Assembly: GCA_035235625.1 (NCBI GenBank)
Contig: CP141145.1
Location: 5,518,001 to 5,582,000, forward strand
Length of the DNA stretch: 64,000 nt
Reading direction: 5' to 3'
Origin: Saururus chinensis
Taxonomy: Eukaryota; Streptophyta; Magnoliopsida; Piperales; Saururaceae
Shown here in pieces: positions 33,601 to 45,480 of this stretch. Position numbers and translations under genes: made by a program. The notes beneath the pieces are model-generated. The model was not told the DNA's origin. It was given only the letters and a program-made list of their open reading frames with translations, and searched no databases. The first letter of the stretch is position 1, and each line of letters starts with the position of its first letter.

Positions 33601-34650
33601 ACTATAAGGAGTGGGAAGCACATCGATAATCAGGTTAAGGTGATCCATTGGGTAATGATAAGAGTGATGAGCTAGAGAGGGTGGCCGATCAAGAACCTCA
33701 AGAAATTGTAAGTGGGGCACCTGAATAGGATTTTGTTTCTCCTTCTCCTTCATAGCCCCAATTTAAGCCACCCCAGACAGATTTTATATCCCTACAAAAC
33801 CATTTCAAAGTGTCTAGACATGACCCCACAATTCAGTAAGAGTACTATTAGGATGGATGAGATCCTTAAAACCTTTAAACAAGTCAAAATTAACCTTCAA
33901 CTCCTATAGGCCATTAAGCAAGTTCCTGCGTCTTCCAAATTTCTCTTTGACCTTGGCACTCAAAAGCGAAAATCTAGGACCCATGTGTCCAAAAAGGACT
34001 TCCTCACTGAGCAACTCAAATTTCTCTTGAAATTTAACACCTTTCCCAAATTTAAGGATCCATGAGTCCCAGCCATTTCCTACATAATAGGGGATCATTC
34101 CATTAGTACGACACTCCTTGATCTTGGTGTGAGTGTCAACCTACTCCCTTACTCGGTGTGTGAGAATTTAGGTTTAGGTGATTTATAACTTACATATGTT
34201 ACACTTCAGTTAGCTGATCGTTTAGTGCATAAACCTCTAGGATTCATAGAGGATGTCTTAGCTGGAGTTGACAAATTTTTCTTTCCTCTGAATTTTCTAG
34301 TTCTAGACATCGATCCTAATTCTAACTCTATCACCAAATCACCGTGATCTTAGGTCACCCCTTCCTTGCCATAGTTAATGCTTATATTAATTATATGAAT
34401 GGGGTGTTAAAAATGTCTTTTGGGAACATGAAGGTGAAGCTTAATCTTTTTAACGCATCTAATGACTTACCTCTTGAAGGTGATGATCAATACTTTATGG
34501 TAGACTGGTTAGATGAATTAGTTGAAGAAGCCCTTCCCCTGACACTTATGAGCAATGCCCTTGAGACCTCCTTGCTTTACCTTGAGATAGATGATTTTGA
34601 GAGAGACCCATCTTTTCCACAACCAATTAGTGGCTACCAACTTTCCTGAG
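33601..34650 (+). mobile_element. Athila-like linker and protease region (copy B)
   Basis: The order is as expected for Athila-like Ty3/Gypsy: a linker, then SVNLLPYSVCENLGLG, LQLADRLVHKPLGFIEDVL, ILGHPFLAIVNAYINY and MSFGNMKVKLNLF, the landmarks of the aspartic protease domain. The region is broken. It ends in a 101-codon open frame (34344-34649) after which no reverse transcriptase follows. Confidence 0.82.
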
Positions 34651-35915
34651 TCATTCTCTTGGAGACACAAAAGAAGAACCCATGCCAATCTCCACCACCT
34701 TCCATGAAGCATCTGTGAGTGTTGGTATTGTCTGGCCGAAGATAGTAAACTTACATTTTTTAGGAACCCAATATTTTAGACTTTTTCTGCATTTTGTTTG
34801 ATATTTTTTCCTTAAGTGCCTTTATTTAATTTAGGTTTCCTTTTAGTTTTGGTTACTTTTATGTTTTTGTTTTTAGTTTTCTCTAATAGTGTTTTTGTCT
34901 CTTTAGTATATTAGACTTATGTTGTTACTTTCAGGTGATATTCTTCCTTTTCTTTTTTATTTATTTTTTCATTGTAGTATTTCTTTTACTTTACAATGAG
35001 GACTTTGTTTAATTCAGGTTTGGGGGTGTATGTAGATACTCTCTAGGGTTATTTTTTTACTTTTTGTTTTATAAAGTTTTTTGATTGTTTTATGTTATGT
35101 AATTTTTATAATTTTTTTACAGTAGTTTTCTTTTAATGCATAAATTTGTTTTCTTAGGGAGACCAATTTTACATAGAAAGAAAGCAAGTGGATTAATCAA
35201 GGGATGAAAGCGATTGAGTAAAGTGATTTATATTCTATTTTCGACATCTTGGACATTTGTTCTTATATTTTCCAATCACTTTGCACACACTTCAAACATG
35301 TAGAAATATAATATCATGATTTGTTACTTGCAATCTTAGAAGGATGTCTTTTACTAAGCATATTTTTGAAAACATGGTACACTATAGTAATGCTTAATGT
35401 CTCATGATAGAGCTTGATGCTTGGCTAAAAATGAAAATTATGTTGAGTGTATAATGATCCCATGGAAAACAAAAATAAAATAAAAAATGATGAAAAAAAG
35501 AAGAATAAAAAGTTAAGTATAGGGTCGTCTTTTTACTTTGTAATTAACCCTCGTGTTAGGAAAGCATAGGGGTTCGCGTCAAAAAGTGGAGAGTTGAGAT
35601 AATTTTTTTATGACTCTTTTAGTTTTGTAGCCTTTGTAATTCGAGTTATTAAGCCCGAGAGGTATATCAACATCAATTGCTTTGAGCCAACTGGATTAAG
35701 GATATTGGCCTAATGCTTATTACATGGATTACTTAGAAAGGTTAAGAGACATTGCACTTGTCATAGTATAGCCCTTAATTTGATTTGAAAACAAACGAAC
35801 ATGAAGGCTATTGCATTTTTCTCTAGTATGATATTTAAGGGTGAAAGGTTTTCATTGTTATATTTTTGAGTTAATGAACTTATAGAGCTGGGTTAATGGG
35901 TCACATTGAGATATG
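34651..35915 (+). mobile_element. Athila-like 3' noncoding region (copy B)
   Basis: Collinear with copy A (26485-27955): CCAATCTCCAC, GTGTTGGTATTGTCTGGC, GTTTGGGGGTGTATG (35019), ATTTTTGAAAACATGGTACAC, and TTATTAAGCCCGAGAGG. No reverse transcriptase, RNase H or integrase words were seen, so pol is missing between protease and this region. Confidence 0.7.
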
Positions 35916-36334
35916 CTAGTCAATAGAGATTTAGATTGTATGGCTACAGATTTCTATACTTCATGCTTTTTGAAATGTATAATATTTATTTTAGCGAATA
36001 TTTCCAAGGTGCAATGTAGAATGGATTACTTGCTTGAAAGTGATTGGAACAATATTGTTTACTTATTTCAAGTATTAGTGGTTGGTTTTCTTAAAAGGAG
36101 TTGTATGTTTTTAAGGAAATTTTGTGGGTTTTATTTTTCTTTGTTTTGGTTTACTTTTCCTTCTTTTTTTTACTAGGTATAAATATTCATGAGTATCATT
36201 GCTACAAACCCTCGTAGGCACAACTCGTCAACCTAGGGATTGCAAATACTAAATGCAATTGTAATTCCCTACAATAAGGACATTTATTTTCTAGTAGCTA
36301 GTTTTGTTTTGCTCAAGGAATAAAAAAATGTAGG
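35916..36334 (+). mobile_element. Remaining internal 3' part of Athila-like element
   Basis: AT-rich sequence between the noncoding region and the polypurine tract. An 87-codon frame at 35913-36176 has hydrophobic runs near its end, but no envelope-like domain was recognised. Confidence 0.45.
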
Positions 36335-36348
36335 TTTGAGGGTATTTG
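36335..36348 (+). other. Polypurine tract of Athila-like element
   Basis: GGTTTGAGGGTAT precedes TGATGAGTATGATATATATG. It corresponds to the GTTTGGGGGTATT-type tract that sits before Athila LTRs. Confidence 0.6.
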
Positions 36349-36349
36349 A

Positions 36350-37490
36350 TGAGTATGATATATATGTTATTTATCCCAATTTAATTTATTTCTAGTCTTG
36401 ATTAGGGGTTAATATAACTTAGATAATTATAAATTAGAATCAATAAGGATATGAGAGGCCTATATGAATTTATAGTTGAAAATAATTATTTTTCATGTTT
36501 TTATTGTAGATTTCTCAGCAGGCAATTGATCTAGCCAATAAGGGGATTGATTGGCCTATATGAATAGAGGGTCGATCAGCCCTAGCCGATTGGGCAGCGA
36601 ATTTCTTGCACACAAAAACTTTTTGGATCAATCGGCTTGATGGGGCGATTGATTGAAGCCAAACTCTTAAACCAACTTGTGAGTCTATATAAACATTTTT
36701 AGGCACAAATTTGGAGGATTTTAAGCTATTTTTTGAAGGCTAAAAGGGAAGAGAAGGTGGAGGGGCAACCAAGGGCTTTCATGAAGGTTTAGGGATGTCT
36801 ATCAATTATGCAATCTCGAACTTAGGAATTGATGAAGCCATAGATGAGTTTCAATATCTTTTTCTTATGATTTAGATATTTGTTTTTGATGTATGACAAT
36901 TATATAACCTTATATTTCTTTAGTGAAATGGTTTTAGTAGTTTATTCAATGCTATATTAGTTTTATTCATCTTGTGGAGGATAGATCTATGTGGTGATAT
37001 TCACGTCAAATTTAATGCACATGGTTTATATGAGATTGTTGTGTAATAAGATTAATGTTTATGTGACAAAGGAATTAGATGATTTATGATAAAATTAGAC
37101 GAGTCATGCTTCATATTAATATAAATGATTTGTTCTATATTGAAGATAGTTCATGCCAAAAAATTAATTACTGGTTTTCTCTAAGTAGTTCTAACTTGTA
37201 GCCAAGAACACTTTTTTTATACACACTAAGATCTAAATTAGAAGTTAAAGGGGTTGTTATGATTCTATTGGTATATTCATATTCCTAAGTTAGTTTCATC
37301 ATATTACTTTCTTGTTTAATTTACATTTATGTTTTTTTTAGTTTTCAATTAAAAACAAAATTTCTTTCAAGTTTGGTAATAATTTCAACCATTATGAGGT
37401 TTGAAAACCCTTAATACTCATATAAGTACAATTTCCTTGTACACTTAAAAAGAGTTTAAATAGAAATGATCATTGTCCCCAACCAGTTAG
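36350..37490 (+). mobile_element. Athila-like 3' LTR (approximate end)
   Basis: Starts TGATGAGTATGATATATATG after the polypurine tract. U3 carries a cluster of GATTGATTGG/CCAAT-type words (36520-36655), then TCTATATAAACATTT (36683) as TATA box. The 3' end is placed before the next element at about 37.5 kb and is uncertain. Fossil. Confidence 0.6.
36683..36697 (+). promoter_or_regulatory. TATA box of Athila-like LTR
   Basis: TCTATATAAACATTT lies downstream of repeated CAAT-type words. Fits U3 promoter placement in a plant LTR. Confidence 0.5.
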
Positions 37491-37501
37491 CCTGAGACAA
37501 G

Positions 37502-37879
37502 ATGTTGCGACCTAGAGGAGAGATAGTTGGCTGGAAGATGACCGATCGCTTCCCTAGTAGTATTAGGGTTCATGCGTGGTGGAAAGGAGTTAGGCACCAT
37601 GAGGCTTTGATTCCATTGATATGGTATGTTGGCCACATTGGTATAGAGGTCGGGAAAGGGGAGAAGAAGGGAAGAGACAAAAGACTAAAATTATGATAAA
37701 TTCTTCATTAATGGAGATTAGGGTATAGCCCATATAATATATAAATAATTCTAATAGGACTCATAATAATAAGCCTAAAGGCCATTCTTAATAATCGACT
37801 AAAGACAATCTAATTAAAAAGTAAACAACTAATGAGCCTACAATTAATCCACTGTGGAACCCATAGGTGGGGCATCACA
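37502..37879 (-). mobile_element. Short LTR or LTR fragment
   Basis: Read on the minus strand it begins TGTGATGCCCCACCTATGGG (from 37879), preceded by a purine-rich GAAATAAGGG tract. It contains a TATA-like TTATTTATATATTATATGGG and runs to about 37502. The build is that of a small Ty3/Gypsy LTR; no partner was found in the window. Confidence 0.45.
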
Positions 37880-38560
37880 CCCTTATTTCAGGACATAACA
37901 ATATAACCTAACATAGGCCACAAGGAGAACTAGTCTACCCTAACTATGGTTGTCTCTATCACTATTGTAGAGATTCAGTCAAACATTGAGGTTGAGAAGG
38001 CTACTATTGTCACGGTTGTAGAGATCCATGGGTCCCTACCATTGTGGTTTAGAAGGCTAGGGAAGGAGGGGTAGGAGCTTCCTCCTCCACCGATTTGGGA
38101 AGTAGGAAATTTTTTGTTGTATTTGTGACTTTTCTTGTACTAAGACCCCTTATTCATATAATTTTCATTTATTTTGGTTCAATCTGTTGGGTTAGATACG
38201 TGTGGGAAGGGCCAGCTAGGGTATGCTTTTGAAAAAAATTGCGTGCGATTGTACATTTTGAGAAGTTGAGGATATATTAGTAAATAGATGAAAAGCCATT
38301 GTGGGCTTAGGACGCATGAAAATATGTTTTGGCCAACCTATTTCTCTCACCTTTTTTTCTTTGAACACTCGTAATTATTTATATATTAATATTGAAATAA
38401 TTAGTTTAATAATTATCTTTCTAGATTTATTAATATAGAATTAAGAAATGGATTAGATAAACCATAATTAGCATCCTAAATAATTTATTAAAAAATTTAT
38501 AATTATAGAAAATATAATTTAAGATTTAGAGAATTTATTATACAAATATATGTACAATAC
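37880..38560. other. Unassigned stretch
   Basis: Contains a loose duplication of GTTGT..AGAGAT(T/C)CA(G/T) around 37945 and 38018, possibly coding remains of the minus-strand element whose LTR ends at 37879. AT-rich after 38340. Confidence 0.25.
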
Positions 38561-38571
38561 ATAAGAGAATA

Positions 38572-38610
38572 CTCCCTATATCCCACATTAATAGCTCTAT
38601 TTGATTTTTT
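38572..38610. mobile_element. Unpaired Stowaway-like MITE end
   Basis: TA|CTCCCTATATCCCACATTAA matches the Stowaway TIR pattern (TACTCCCTCYRTCCC). No matching inverted end was found within the next kilobase, so it may be truncated. Confidence 0.35.
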
Positions 38611-38879
38611 CAAGACAAAATGAGTATATATTTATAGATTTGACACCAAATTCTTTCTCTCCTCTCTCTAGTTTTTTCTCATTAGACCATAAACAACTTC
38701 ATCTCCTCTCAACCTCCTACAAGCTTTCCGCTCTCTCCCATCTATAGGACGAGTTCTATATCAAACAAGAATCTTTATCCTAAATCAAATATACTTCAAC
38801 TAAAATTCTAGTATATATCATTAAGAAAGATATAAAATTTGGAAATTTTAGGACAAACATCAACAAATTCAAACAATTT

Positions 38880-39130
38880 TTTTTCCCTATAAATACCCCA
38901 ACCCCTCTCCACCTATTCCCACTGAATTTTCCCTCTATCATACCTTGAGGTGCATGCCTAACCCTTCTCTCTCTAAATTCTCTCTCTTCACCTCTCTTCT
39001 CTCTACTCATACTTCATTCAATTTTCCCCCCAATATCACCATATTCTTTCCCTCTTATCTTAGAGACTTCACTTTTCTTTTTTTCTCTTATTTTCCACAC
39101 ACACATTCTCTACTCACCTATTTTTGTAGT
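38880..39130 (+). promoter_or_regulatory. TATA box and CT-rich leader of an LTR-like unit
   Basis: CCCTATAAATACCCCAACCC (38885 on) is followed by about 200 bp of strongly pyrimidine-rich sequence (CTCTCTCTAAATTCTCTCTC). This is the typical arrangement of a plant TATA promoter plus pyrimidine-patch leader. No gene follows; an LTR promoter is more likely than a host gene. Confidence 0.4.
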
Positions 39131-39284
39131 TTTCTTTTATTGGGAATTAGATTTTATTAAGAGAAGTGATTTTAATATTTTTATACAATATGTCTCTTTT
39201 ATCAATCTTGAATAATTAGGCCAAAGGTTATGAACTTTTGTGATGATTATGCTAGATAATTAAAGAAATAAGTATTAAGAATTC

Positions 39285-39602
39285 AATGTAGACAGATGTT
39301 TACGTAAGCTAAATTAGAGATAAAAATATAAAGAAAATAACTTAAATATAAAATAAATTAAACAAACTTGATTCTTATTTCTAAATTAATTAAATAGATC
39401 ATAGCCCCTACATATTTATAGGCAATTAAGCCTCCTAATCCTAATGCTAATAAAACTCCTAATTGGAATGGACTTCTAACATTATCCTAAGCTCAGTAAG
39501 AATAAAGTCTTAATTATACTAAACTCTCTTACTAACAAAAATTAAATCCTAATTCTAATGAACTATGAAGGCGGGACCTGACCCCTAGGGCATGTCATAG
39601 CA
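39285..39602 (-). mobile_element. LTR-like repeat, left copy (partner 48352-48665)
   Basis: On the minus strand it starts TGCTATGACATGCCCTAGGGG at 39602, with a purine-rich AAGGAGAAGGTGGAGTAGAA tract just before it. It carries a TATA-like GCCTATAAATATGTAGGGG. Collinear with 48352-48665 in the same orientation. Confidence 0.65.
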
Positions 39603-39960
39603 TTCCACCTCTCTTCTACTCCACCTTCTCCTTGAGGTGGTATGCAGTTCTTGTGAATACGCACAAAGCTTAGCACAATGAAGGACTTCATATGGGCCCA
39701 CCATAGCTCCATTGTATAAGGAACATTTCTCACGCTTGGAACAACAAGTGACGGATTCTGAGTTGTAGGTAAAAAAATGATCCTAGGAGCATAGACAAGA
39801 AGAAAATGAGGACCCGAATGAAAAGAATTCGTAGAAAATCGGTGATCGCCCAAACCCTTTTTAGACGCACGTAGGAAACACGAGGACTCTTGGTTGTGTG
39901 ACATGGCCAATAAATTCGAATCCAAGAAAATGAAAAGTCTAATAGGTCTTTGAAGCAAGT
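39603..39960 (-). mobile_element. Coding-like 3' part of a minus-strand LTR element
   Basis: A 131-codon reverse frame (39958-39563) runs into the LTR start. It contains HKNCIPPQGEGGVEERWNAM, where the GEGGVEE part is the translated polypurine tract. No reverse transcriptase or integrase motif was recognised. Likely the end of a Ty3/Gypsy internal region; fossil. Confidence 0.35.
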
Positions 39961-40078
39961 GCCGACCCTAGCCATATGGAACTATCCATCGTGAAATAAA
40001 GGTGCCATGGGATGAAATTGGGGCAGATCCGGGTTGAAGCGGAACCATTGTGGGCCTGCACTTAAGTTTAGTCATGAG

Positions 40079-40162
40079 CATACCACAGAGTCATAGCACA
40101 ACCAAAATATATTTCATAAACATACCACATAGTCATAGCACAACCAAAATATATTTCATACA
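40079..40162. repeat. 42-bp tandem duplication
   Basis: CATACCACAGAGTCATAGCA... at 40079 is repeated at 40121 with two or three differences over 42 bp. Confidence 0.9.
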
Positions 40163-41610
40163 CTTAATAAAATCTTACACACAAACCAAGGACCCCGGGG
40201 CATAGAGCCGATAGCTTTACAAGCCTTACAAGTTTTCAGACACATTGTGCCCTTAAACTACAATCATATAAATATTACATATTTTCCAAAAGAAGAGAAC
40301 AAATTAAATATTTGGGACACTATTCTTCCTTCACCTCCGCCCTCGCTGCATTACCTGTAGAATATGGGGGTGGGTGAGTATTTTCATACTCAGCAGGTTG
40401 ATTTAAAATCTAAAAAAAATGCTAAGCAGAAATTTCTTTGAAAACGCTATAGCATTTTCTTTAGAAACCTTTATGAACAATAAATTATGCAGAAGACAAA
40501 ACCATTCCAAATCACAATAAATCTACAAGCCACGACACCTTGCGGCCTACCCTCGGCACTCATGGGGCAAATGAGGGCCACTTAGGACAGAGTTTTCTAT
40601 GATACTCTACCCTGTGCATGCCACTTGATGATTATTTTTCTCGGTGAGCACCATCACTCTATGATAATTCTGGGTTCTTTTGCCCATGAACTAATCATCA
40701 TATAATCCAAAACATAGCAAAATCCATGCTAGAACAAATCATCACATAGTATGTCTTCCATAAATCAGTCACATAAGCTTAGTCATGTCAAATCATGTGT
40801 AAAAAGTTATACCAAGTACATGTTTAGAGATTATAACCCCCTACCTGAATCATTGTTTTCGAATTTGAAACTATAGAAGGCTTGAATGCTGAAAACGACC
40901 CCACCACAATGTCCAGAACGTTCGATTTAGTAGAAAACAACTTTTGAATCGCTCAATTCGAACCTAAAATGGTTGAGAATGGAGGAAAAGAAGGTTCAAA
41001 AGTGGAAAAACTAGAAACACGCGCCACATGTCACATAGACGCGACTCGCATTGCACGTCACGTGGATGCAACTCATGTCACGTCGCGCATTTCCCACACA
41101 GCCCAGGCCCGTCTCTCAGATCAGTGTGATGACGTGTGTCACGATCGCGACGCACATTGTCGCGGGCCTGACCCTGCATGACGTGAACCTGCCATCTGGG
41201 TCCATTATGCATGAGCCTGGCTTGTGATGTCACGGACCTGGGTCCACGCGGTGGTGGCTGATGCAAGCCAAATGCATCAGCATCTTTTTTTTTGTTTTTT
41301 TTCCTAAAACACCCAAAAGCTTTAAACAAGCGTATCTTTCTCTGCTGGGCTCCAATTTACGCGTTCTTGGTACCATTGGGCTCGTATCAATGAGCCCTAG
41401 TGAGCCTGCATGGGTAGGTTATCCCGCACTTTTAAGGTAGGTTCCACCTATGTGGCATGTTTCCCGAGGCTGTAACTTTTGACCCTGATGTCTGAATCAA
41501 GTGCTTCAAAAGTGGTTACACTCGTCTTTCTACACTCTACCATAATCTTATTAGGCTTCAATACGTAACAATCTTTATCTAATTAAAAGAATGCTACCAA
41601 CTCCAAAATT
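40163..41610 (-). mobile_element. Tekay-like LTR sequence, minus copy
   Basis: Contains the conserved TGAGTAT-TTTC-ATACTCA hairpin (40375), a piece of the 165-bp repeat seen at 44.4 kb (GCACTCATGGGGCAAATGAG, 40556 on), a GC-rich CACGT-rich block (41020-41250) and the complement of the LTR segment at about 45580-45730 (41400-41560). Its inner and outer ends are not resolved. It abuts the plus-strand LTR at about 41630. Confidence 0.5.
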
Positions 41611-41639
41611 AGCTTATTAGTGGTGAAAAAGAAAACTTA

Positions 41640-43033
41640 TCTAAAAAAGTGTGGGATAACTTATCTATGTGGGGTTTAATTTTAAAGAGATCATCAATGC
41701 GAGTCCATCAGTACCAAGAATGCATGATTCCAACTTAGGAATAAGAAGTTATCATATTTTGAAGTTGGGATTGTGTTTGAATGAAATAATAATAAAATAT
41801 TAAGAAAAGAACGAAATAGATGACATCAGCAGCTTGAGCTGAGCAGGGTCGCGCTGCGAAAACAGTACACGACATGTAAGCCATGCCACGGAGTGGTCGG
41901 GCCATGCAATTGTGAGATTGATTGCGCGTTGCGTGGTGGGCACATTGTCACGCTGTGTACGCATGGCAACGCCGGACATTTCATGCGCCATGCACAGATG
42001 AACGCATTGCATTCACCAATTACATATGCAATCCAATGGATTCACAACACGTGGCACACATCCATGCGAGTGTATCTTTTTTCCTTCGTATGCACGCACA
42101 CCTTCAACTATAGATTCTGATTTCTGCCGTAACTTCGGGAGGAGTTTCCTGGGTCATTCAAAGTCTGTTTTCGTCCATTCAAAAGACATTCTTAGCTAAT
42201 TCGAGGGTGCTCTATGCAATGGGACCATCCATTCCTAGAGTTGGTGACTTTATAAGGGGAAAATCCTCAAGGTAAGAAGAGACTCTACCGGTCACCCTAA
42301 AGCCCCGAGGAGAGAGAAATGACCCGGAGGAATAGGATGCTTCATTCTCTTACGTTGGGCTAGATCATGGGAAGTGGCCTAGAATAGGGGAGGCACCATT
42401 CTCCACTGAAGGGCCACATAGTAAGAGAGATATCCCTGGGTAAGGGGAGGTTTTGTCTGCCACCTACGGGTATGGGAAGTGTGAAACATCCCGGGTTAAA
42501 GAGTAGTTATGTCTACCGCCTAAGAAATATTCCGAAGCTACAAGAGGTTCTTCCTGCCATCTCTAGACTTGAAGGGGGGGACTCCTAGAGGAAACGAGCA
42601 ACACCGAACGTCGCGACTTCTAAAACTACAGGGGAGTAAGCATTTCTGACTTTCTAATTTTATTTGATTACGTATCTTAATTAATAATATCAGTTAAAGT
42701 ATATGATTATATGAATGCATATTTTCCTTATAATATATGTTATGCTCTAATCTGATGTGCTTTGATATGCCTTGATCTAATATGATATGATAAGCTCTGA
42801 AATGCTCTGTTTAATCTCTGAAATGCTCTGTTTAATCTGATATGTTCTGATTTGATTTGTTATGATATAATATAATTTAATTGGATCTAATATAGGCTAA
42901 TCTGCTTGTTTGTGTGTTTTGCTTATTTTGCTAATTTATTGGCTTCTGTTAACTCTGATGATTTATTAGATTTCCGTCTGATTTTAGATGCTTTATTTAG
43001 ATTTTTGTCAATTTTTTGGGTCAAGGCGTTACA
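41640..43033 (+). mobile_element. 5' LTR of a short Tekay-like element
   Basis: Ends TCAAGGCGTTACA at 43033, followed by the primer site. Collinear with the 3' LTR (45700-46856) from GGATAACTTATC through GGCTTACATGTC-like and GGGACCATCCATTCC blocks to the TATATGTTATGCTCT block. Its left part is missing relative to the 3' LTR. The two LTRs differ at many positions, so the insertion is old. Confidence 0.75.
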
Positions 43034-43035
43034 AC

Positions 43036-43048
43036 TGGTATCGGAGCC
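43036..43048 (+). other. Primer binding site (initiator tRNA-Met type)
   Basis: TGGTATCGGAGCC, two bases after the LTR end, matches the plant primer site TGGTATCAGAGC complementary to the 3' end of initiator tRNA-Met. Confidence 0.8.
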
Positions 43049-43578
43049 TCTCTCTATTTGCCAGAGGGAAAATGTGTTAAAAATATATATTGATAAGATT
43101 TGAATCCCGATTTAAAATCAGAATTAATTTTGAATCTTGTTTTGATTGTACGTTTTGCTCTTCATGCCTTTCAATGGATTTGATACGAATATTAATTTTA
43201 AGAATGTTGATCTTGAATCTTAAATAATTAGGAAATTTTATTATGAATAAGACATATCAAGGTTTGGATTTGTAATTCTATTTTGCTAGTATGGTATCAG
43301 AATTGCTCTTGACTCTTATATATTTATGAATTCTTATTTGTTAAAGTAGAAGTTATTTGGAATTTTTGTCCTACTTGTATTATTTCGAATTGATATAAAC
43401 TTCAAGGTTATGAAATTTTCTTTTGGAACGGTTATTATTTAAAAATTATTTTTGAAATCTTGGTTTGTTACAAATTTTGATTTTTGAATTAGAATTAATT
43501 TGAAATTTTGTTGTTACTATATATGGTGGATTTAATACGAACTCTGATTTTACTAATTCTAAATTTTAATAGAACGAG

Positions 43579-43622
<44 letters not shown>
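43579..43622. repeat. (AT)n microsatellite
   Basis: Uninterrupted TA run of about 43 bp. Confidence 0.95.
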
Positions 43623-43625
<3 letters not shown>

Positions 43626-43682
43626 AAGTCTATTTTTGAAAATTCTTTCAATTAAGAAATGAATCTATTTTGAAAAGCAGTG

Positions 43683-44080
43683 GAACTACCTAGGAGGAAC
43701 CACTAAGCGCTCATGGTATGGGACACATAGTATTAGCGGATCACTCTCGGGCTAGTTTTGCTGGTATGTTGAAATTAAATTTATTTGTTTTCAAAGATAG
43801 TGATATTCCCTATGAGAAACTGCTAAATAGTCGTGGTATGGGATGTGCGGTATTAGTGGGCCACTATAGGGTTGAGTATGCTAGTGGATTTAACATGGAA
43901 ATTGAGTAAAAGTCCTCTATGTTTTGGAAAAATGATTTGAAGTTGTAAAGTCGTATCAATAGCTAGTAGAATTACTGTGAAGAAACCATCAAATGCTCGT
44001 GGTATGGGATATAGGGGTTAGTAGATAGCTCTAATGTTGATTCTGCTAGTGCATTGAGATGAATTTCAATTTTAAGTTTG
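43683..44080. repeat. 120-166-bp tandem array (GGTATGGGA repeat)
   Basis: Three units anchored by (T)C(A/G)TGGTATGGGA at 43711, 43831 and 43997, each preceded by a GGAAC/GAAAC..CTAA/CAAATG word and followed by a GCTAGT(G/T) word. The same repeat, complementary, occurs at 61700-62400. Confidence 0.75.
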
Positions 44081-44391
44081 TCTTTTGTCAGATGTTTTAA
44101 TTTCTAAATGATTATGTGAAAAGATTATAATAATTTTCATAGATCTCTGCTTAATATTTTAACTCATCTAGAGTGAGGAGTTTTAAGCTCTAAACTGATG
44201 CTCCGCCCGTATAGTTACTTTTTCTAATATGTTCAATTCCATTCCCACTTTTTCGGGTTATTTTCTAGAGAATATTATGAATGTGAACTATTGTCCATAC
44301 GTTGCCTTATTGTGTGAATTTTTTAAAATGATCGATTTGTTTTGATGGGTAGTTATTTGACATAAGACCAAAAACTATTGGAGCGTAGCTC

Positions 44392-44920
44392 CTTGATACT
44401 GGCTTAGAAAAATAATCGACATGGTGCGCATATGGGTGTGGAGCATCATGGGAAAGCTCCCCACTCAAATGAGCTTCTCGACGCCCCATGAGTGCCGGGG
44501 GGAACGTCGTTTGGTATCACAACAAATGTATTGATCATTATTGGACAAAATTATAACTTGATACCGACCGAGAAAAATAATCAGCGTGGCGCGCTTATGG
44601 GTATGGAGCATCATGGGAAAGCTCCTCACTCGAATGAGACTCTTGATGCCCCATGAGTGCCGAGGGGAATGCCATTTGGTATCGCTGCGAATGTATTGAT
44701 CGTTATCGAATGAAATTATAACTTGATAATGGCTGAGAAAAAATAATCATGGGAAAATTCCTCACTTGAATGAGCCTCTTGTTGCCCCATGAGTGCCCAG
44801 GGGAATGCCCTTTAGTATCTTGGTGAATGTATTGATAGTTATTGGATGAAATTATAACTTGATACTAGCCGAGAAAAATAATCAGAGTGGTGCACGTATG
44901 GGTGTGGGGCAACACCGTTT
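44392..44920. repeat. 165-bp tandem array
   Basis: Units begin CTTGATA at 44392, 44557, 44722 and 44858 (spacings 165, 165 and 136; the third has a deletion and the fourth is partial). Each holds GAGAAAAATAATC, GGGAAA(G/A)(C/T)TCC, GCCCCATGAGTGCC and TATTGAT words. A related piece lies at 40545-40690 on the other strand. Confidence 0.9.
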
Positions 44921-45467
44921 GGGATCATAGGACGAATTGGCGATTTCAAATTCTGAAAAAAATTATCCCATTTTTTAATTCTATTCTCAAATTATGGGAT
45001 CTATCGGATGATTTAATTTCAAAAATTTCTAGATTGATCTATTTGCCTTATTCTGATTTGATTTGCTTTAAATTGGCCCCCTTTGTTTTGATCCTTAAAA
45101 AAATGCTTTATCTAATAATTGGAATTCATATAAAGTGTTTTATCCGATCTTAAATTATTGCAATGTGCTTTTGTATGAGATATTAGATAATTGAAGGGTT
45201 TTGGGAATTATGGATTTCATTGACTTCACTTTGTTATGTTTTGTTTTGATGCCGAATACTGACCTAGCTGATATTAAATTGAGTTTAAAATATCGGATTA
45301 TGTTATATAATTTTAACTTATCAAAATATGTTTCTGAATGTTGGATCCGATTGAAAAGTAGTTGGATTTAGGTTTGTAATTACTATTCGACAAACGACCG
45401 GATTTTATTCCAATTTTGTTGTATTTTAAAATGTATTTTGGGTGAATTGCGAGGATGTAATTTATTT

Positions 45468-45480
45468 AAGGGGGGATGAA
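45468..45480 (+). other. Polypurine tract
   Basis: AAGGGGGGATGAA directly before the 3' LTR start, the usual form for Tekay/Del elements. Confidence 0.8.

Larger units (their letters stand above)
43049..45467 (+). mobile_element. Non-coding internal region of Tekay-like element
   Basis: Only about 2.4 kb separate primer site and polypurine tract. No gag, protease, reverse transcriptase or integrase words were recognised. It holds an (AT)n run and two tandem arrays. This is a non-autonomous or internally reduced element. Confidence 0.6.

Noticed and set aside
41078-41329. Reverse 83-codon frame rich in Arg/His
   Set aside because: Lies in the GC-rich CACGT-rich block of an LTR; no domain, and the related LTR blocks do not keep the frame.
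43285-43305. Second primer-site-like word TGGTATCAGA
   Set aside because: It is not next to an LTR end; the site at 43036 fits the LTR boundary.
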